From the NCBI GenBank assembly GCA_946614685.1, contig CAMOHF010000062.1:1-6575 (forward strand): DNA of 6,575 nucleotides, given 5' to 3'. Made by a program: the position numbers and the translations under genes. The stretch is from an uncultured Clostridia bacterium. Its GTDB lineage: Bacteria > Bacillota > Clostridia > Lachnospirales > Lachnospiraceae. Below are positions 6,250-6,575 of the stretch, in pieces. The notes beneath the pieces were generated by a model, which was not told the origin of the DNA, ran no database searches, and saw only the letters and a list, made by a program, of their open reading frames with translations. Every line of letters begins with the position of its first letter. The first letter of the stretch is position 1.

Positions 6250-6501
6250 ATGTTCGGCAGCGGATCAAAACAAGCCAAAAAAGAAATGGAAGCCATCTTG
6301 ACGGAGCTTCAGGTGAATCTTGAGAACAATTACAAGGATCTGGCGATCGATGCCAGAGACCGTGCGGTAAAGCGGCTTGAAGAACTGAAGCACTCCGGAG
6401 AACTGAAACCGAAGGAAATCGAAAAGATTTCCGCAAGAGTGGCGGATTACGAAAAGAGGATGTCCGGTTATAAGTCGCAGTCGGGCAAGAAGTCCTCATG
6501 A
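6250..6501 (+). CDS. Small charged helical (coiled-coil-like) protein of unknown function
   Basis: An 83-residue protein I do not assign to a named family. It is rich in Lys and Glu and nearly all predicted helix, with heptad-like hydrophobic spacing from about residue 10 to 72 (for example ILTELQVNLENNYKDLAIDA and VKRLEELKHSGELKPKEIEK). It has no membrane segment, cysteine or signal peptide, and ends in a Ser/Lys-rich tail. The ATG at 6250 is chosen over an in-frame ATG at 6205 because GAGGTG lies 5 nt before it and the longer version overlaps the zinc-ribbon gene by 34 bp. Its position directly after a zinc-ribbon membrane protein and before another membrane or exported protein suggests a cytoplasmic partner of that pair, but this is inference. 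Confidence 0.75.
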   Translation: MFGSGSKQAKKEMEAILTELQVNLENNYKDLAIDARDRAVKRLEELKHSGELKPKEIEKISARVADYEKRMSGYKSQSGKKSS

Positions 6502-6575
6502 GGCGGAAACTTGCGGCAGCGGTTTGCATGGCGGCAGTCTGTATACTTCTGATTGCCTTGTACAGGAGATTCGGA
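6498..6575 (+). CDS. Start of a signal-peptide or membrane-anchored protein (3' partial)
   Basis: The ATG at 6498 overlaps the previous stop as ATGA, a classic translationally coupled arrangement, and the frame stays open for 26 codons to the window edge. The visible N-terminus has a positive start (MRRKL), a hydrophobic stretch from about residue 5 to 21 (AAAVCMAAVCILLIAL) and then YRRFG. This fits a signal peptide or, given the Arg after the helix, an N-terminal membrane anchor. The cysteines at 10 and 15 are not in a clear lipobox. The ribosome site is weak (AAGAAG about 5 nt before), consistent with coupling. The rest of the protein is outside the window, so no function can be assigned. 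Confidence 0.65.
   Translation, partial: MRRKLAAAVCMAAVCILLIALYRRFG

Noticed and set aside
1..6575. Defence system, toxin-antitoxin pair, CRISPR or mobile element
   Set aside because: No nuclease, transposase, integrase, toxin-like gene or regular repeat array is visible; the XRE domain belongs to a two-component regulator, not an antitoxin.

Overview
The window looks like a piece of chromosome from a Firmicute of the Clostridia, most likely Lachnospiraceae-like. This is inferred from gene style (ABC-F N-terminus, multi-TM EAL protein with a degenerate GGDEF module, G-rich Shine-Dalgarno sites, TTG starts, roughly balanced GC), not from a marker gene. I see no rRNA, tRNA, CRISPR array, insertion sequence or phage gene. 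It is almost fully coding; the only sizeable gap is about 234 bp (5591-5824) between two divergent transcription units.

Layout. (1) 6-1784, plus strand: a membrane-anchored EAL-type cyclic-di-GMP phosphodiesterase, open at the left edge and probably missing its extreme N-terminus. Its stop codon abuts the stop of the convergent gene with no base between them (TGATCA). (2) 5590-1785, minus strand: a three-gene unit read right to left. It comprises a LytS/YehU-type sensor histidine kinase (5590-4289), a response regulator overlapping it by 20 bp (4308-3718), and a two-domain ABC-F ATPase 16 bp further on (3701-1785). The regulator is unusual because its receiver is LytTR-like but its output domain is an XRE/Cro-type helix-turn-helix. 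Both downstream genes start with TTG, and the ABC-F ribosome site lies in a GGGGG-A-CCCCC dyad. (3) 5591-5824: intergenic region with several dyads, a strong 15-bp hairpin and candidate promoters for both directions. (4) 5825 to the right edge, plus strand: a tight unit of a zinc-ribbon membrane protein, an 83-residue charged coiled-coil-like protein, and the first 26 codons of a third protein with a signal or anchor sequence, coupled by an ATGA overlap.

How they may work together (inference): the kinase senses something at the membrane and phosphorylates the REC-XRE regulator. That regulator may control its own operon, including the ribosome-associated ABC-F protein, and possibly the divergent zinc-ribbon operon through the shared intergenic dyads. 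The EAL protein is a separate unit lowering cyclic-di-GMP. The most notable points are the REC-XRE architecture paired with a LytS-type kinase, the ABC-F gene in that operon with a potentially masked ribosome site, and the structured divergent intergenic region.
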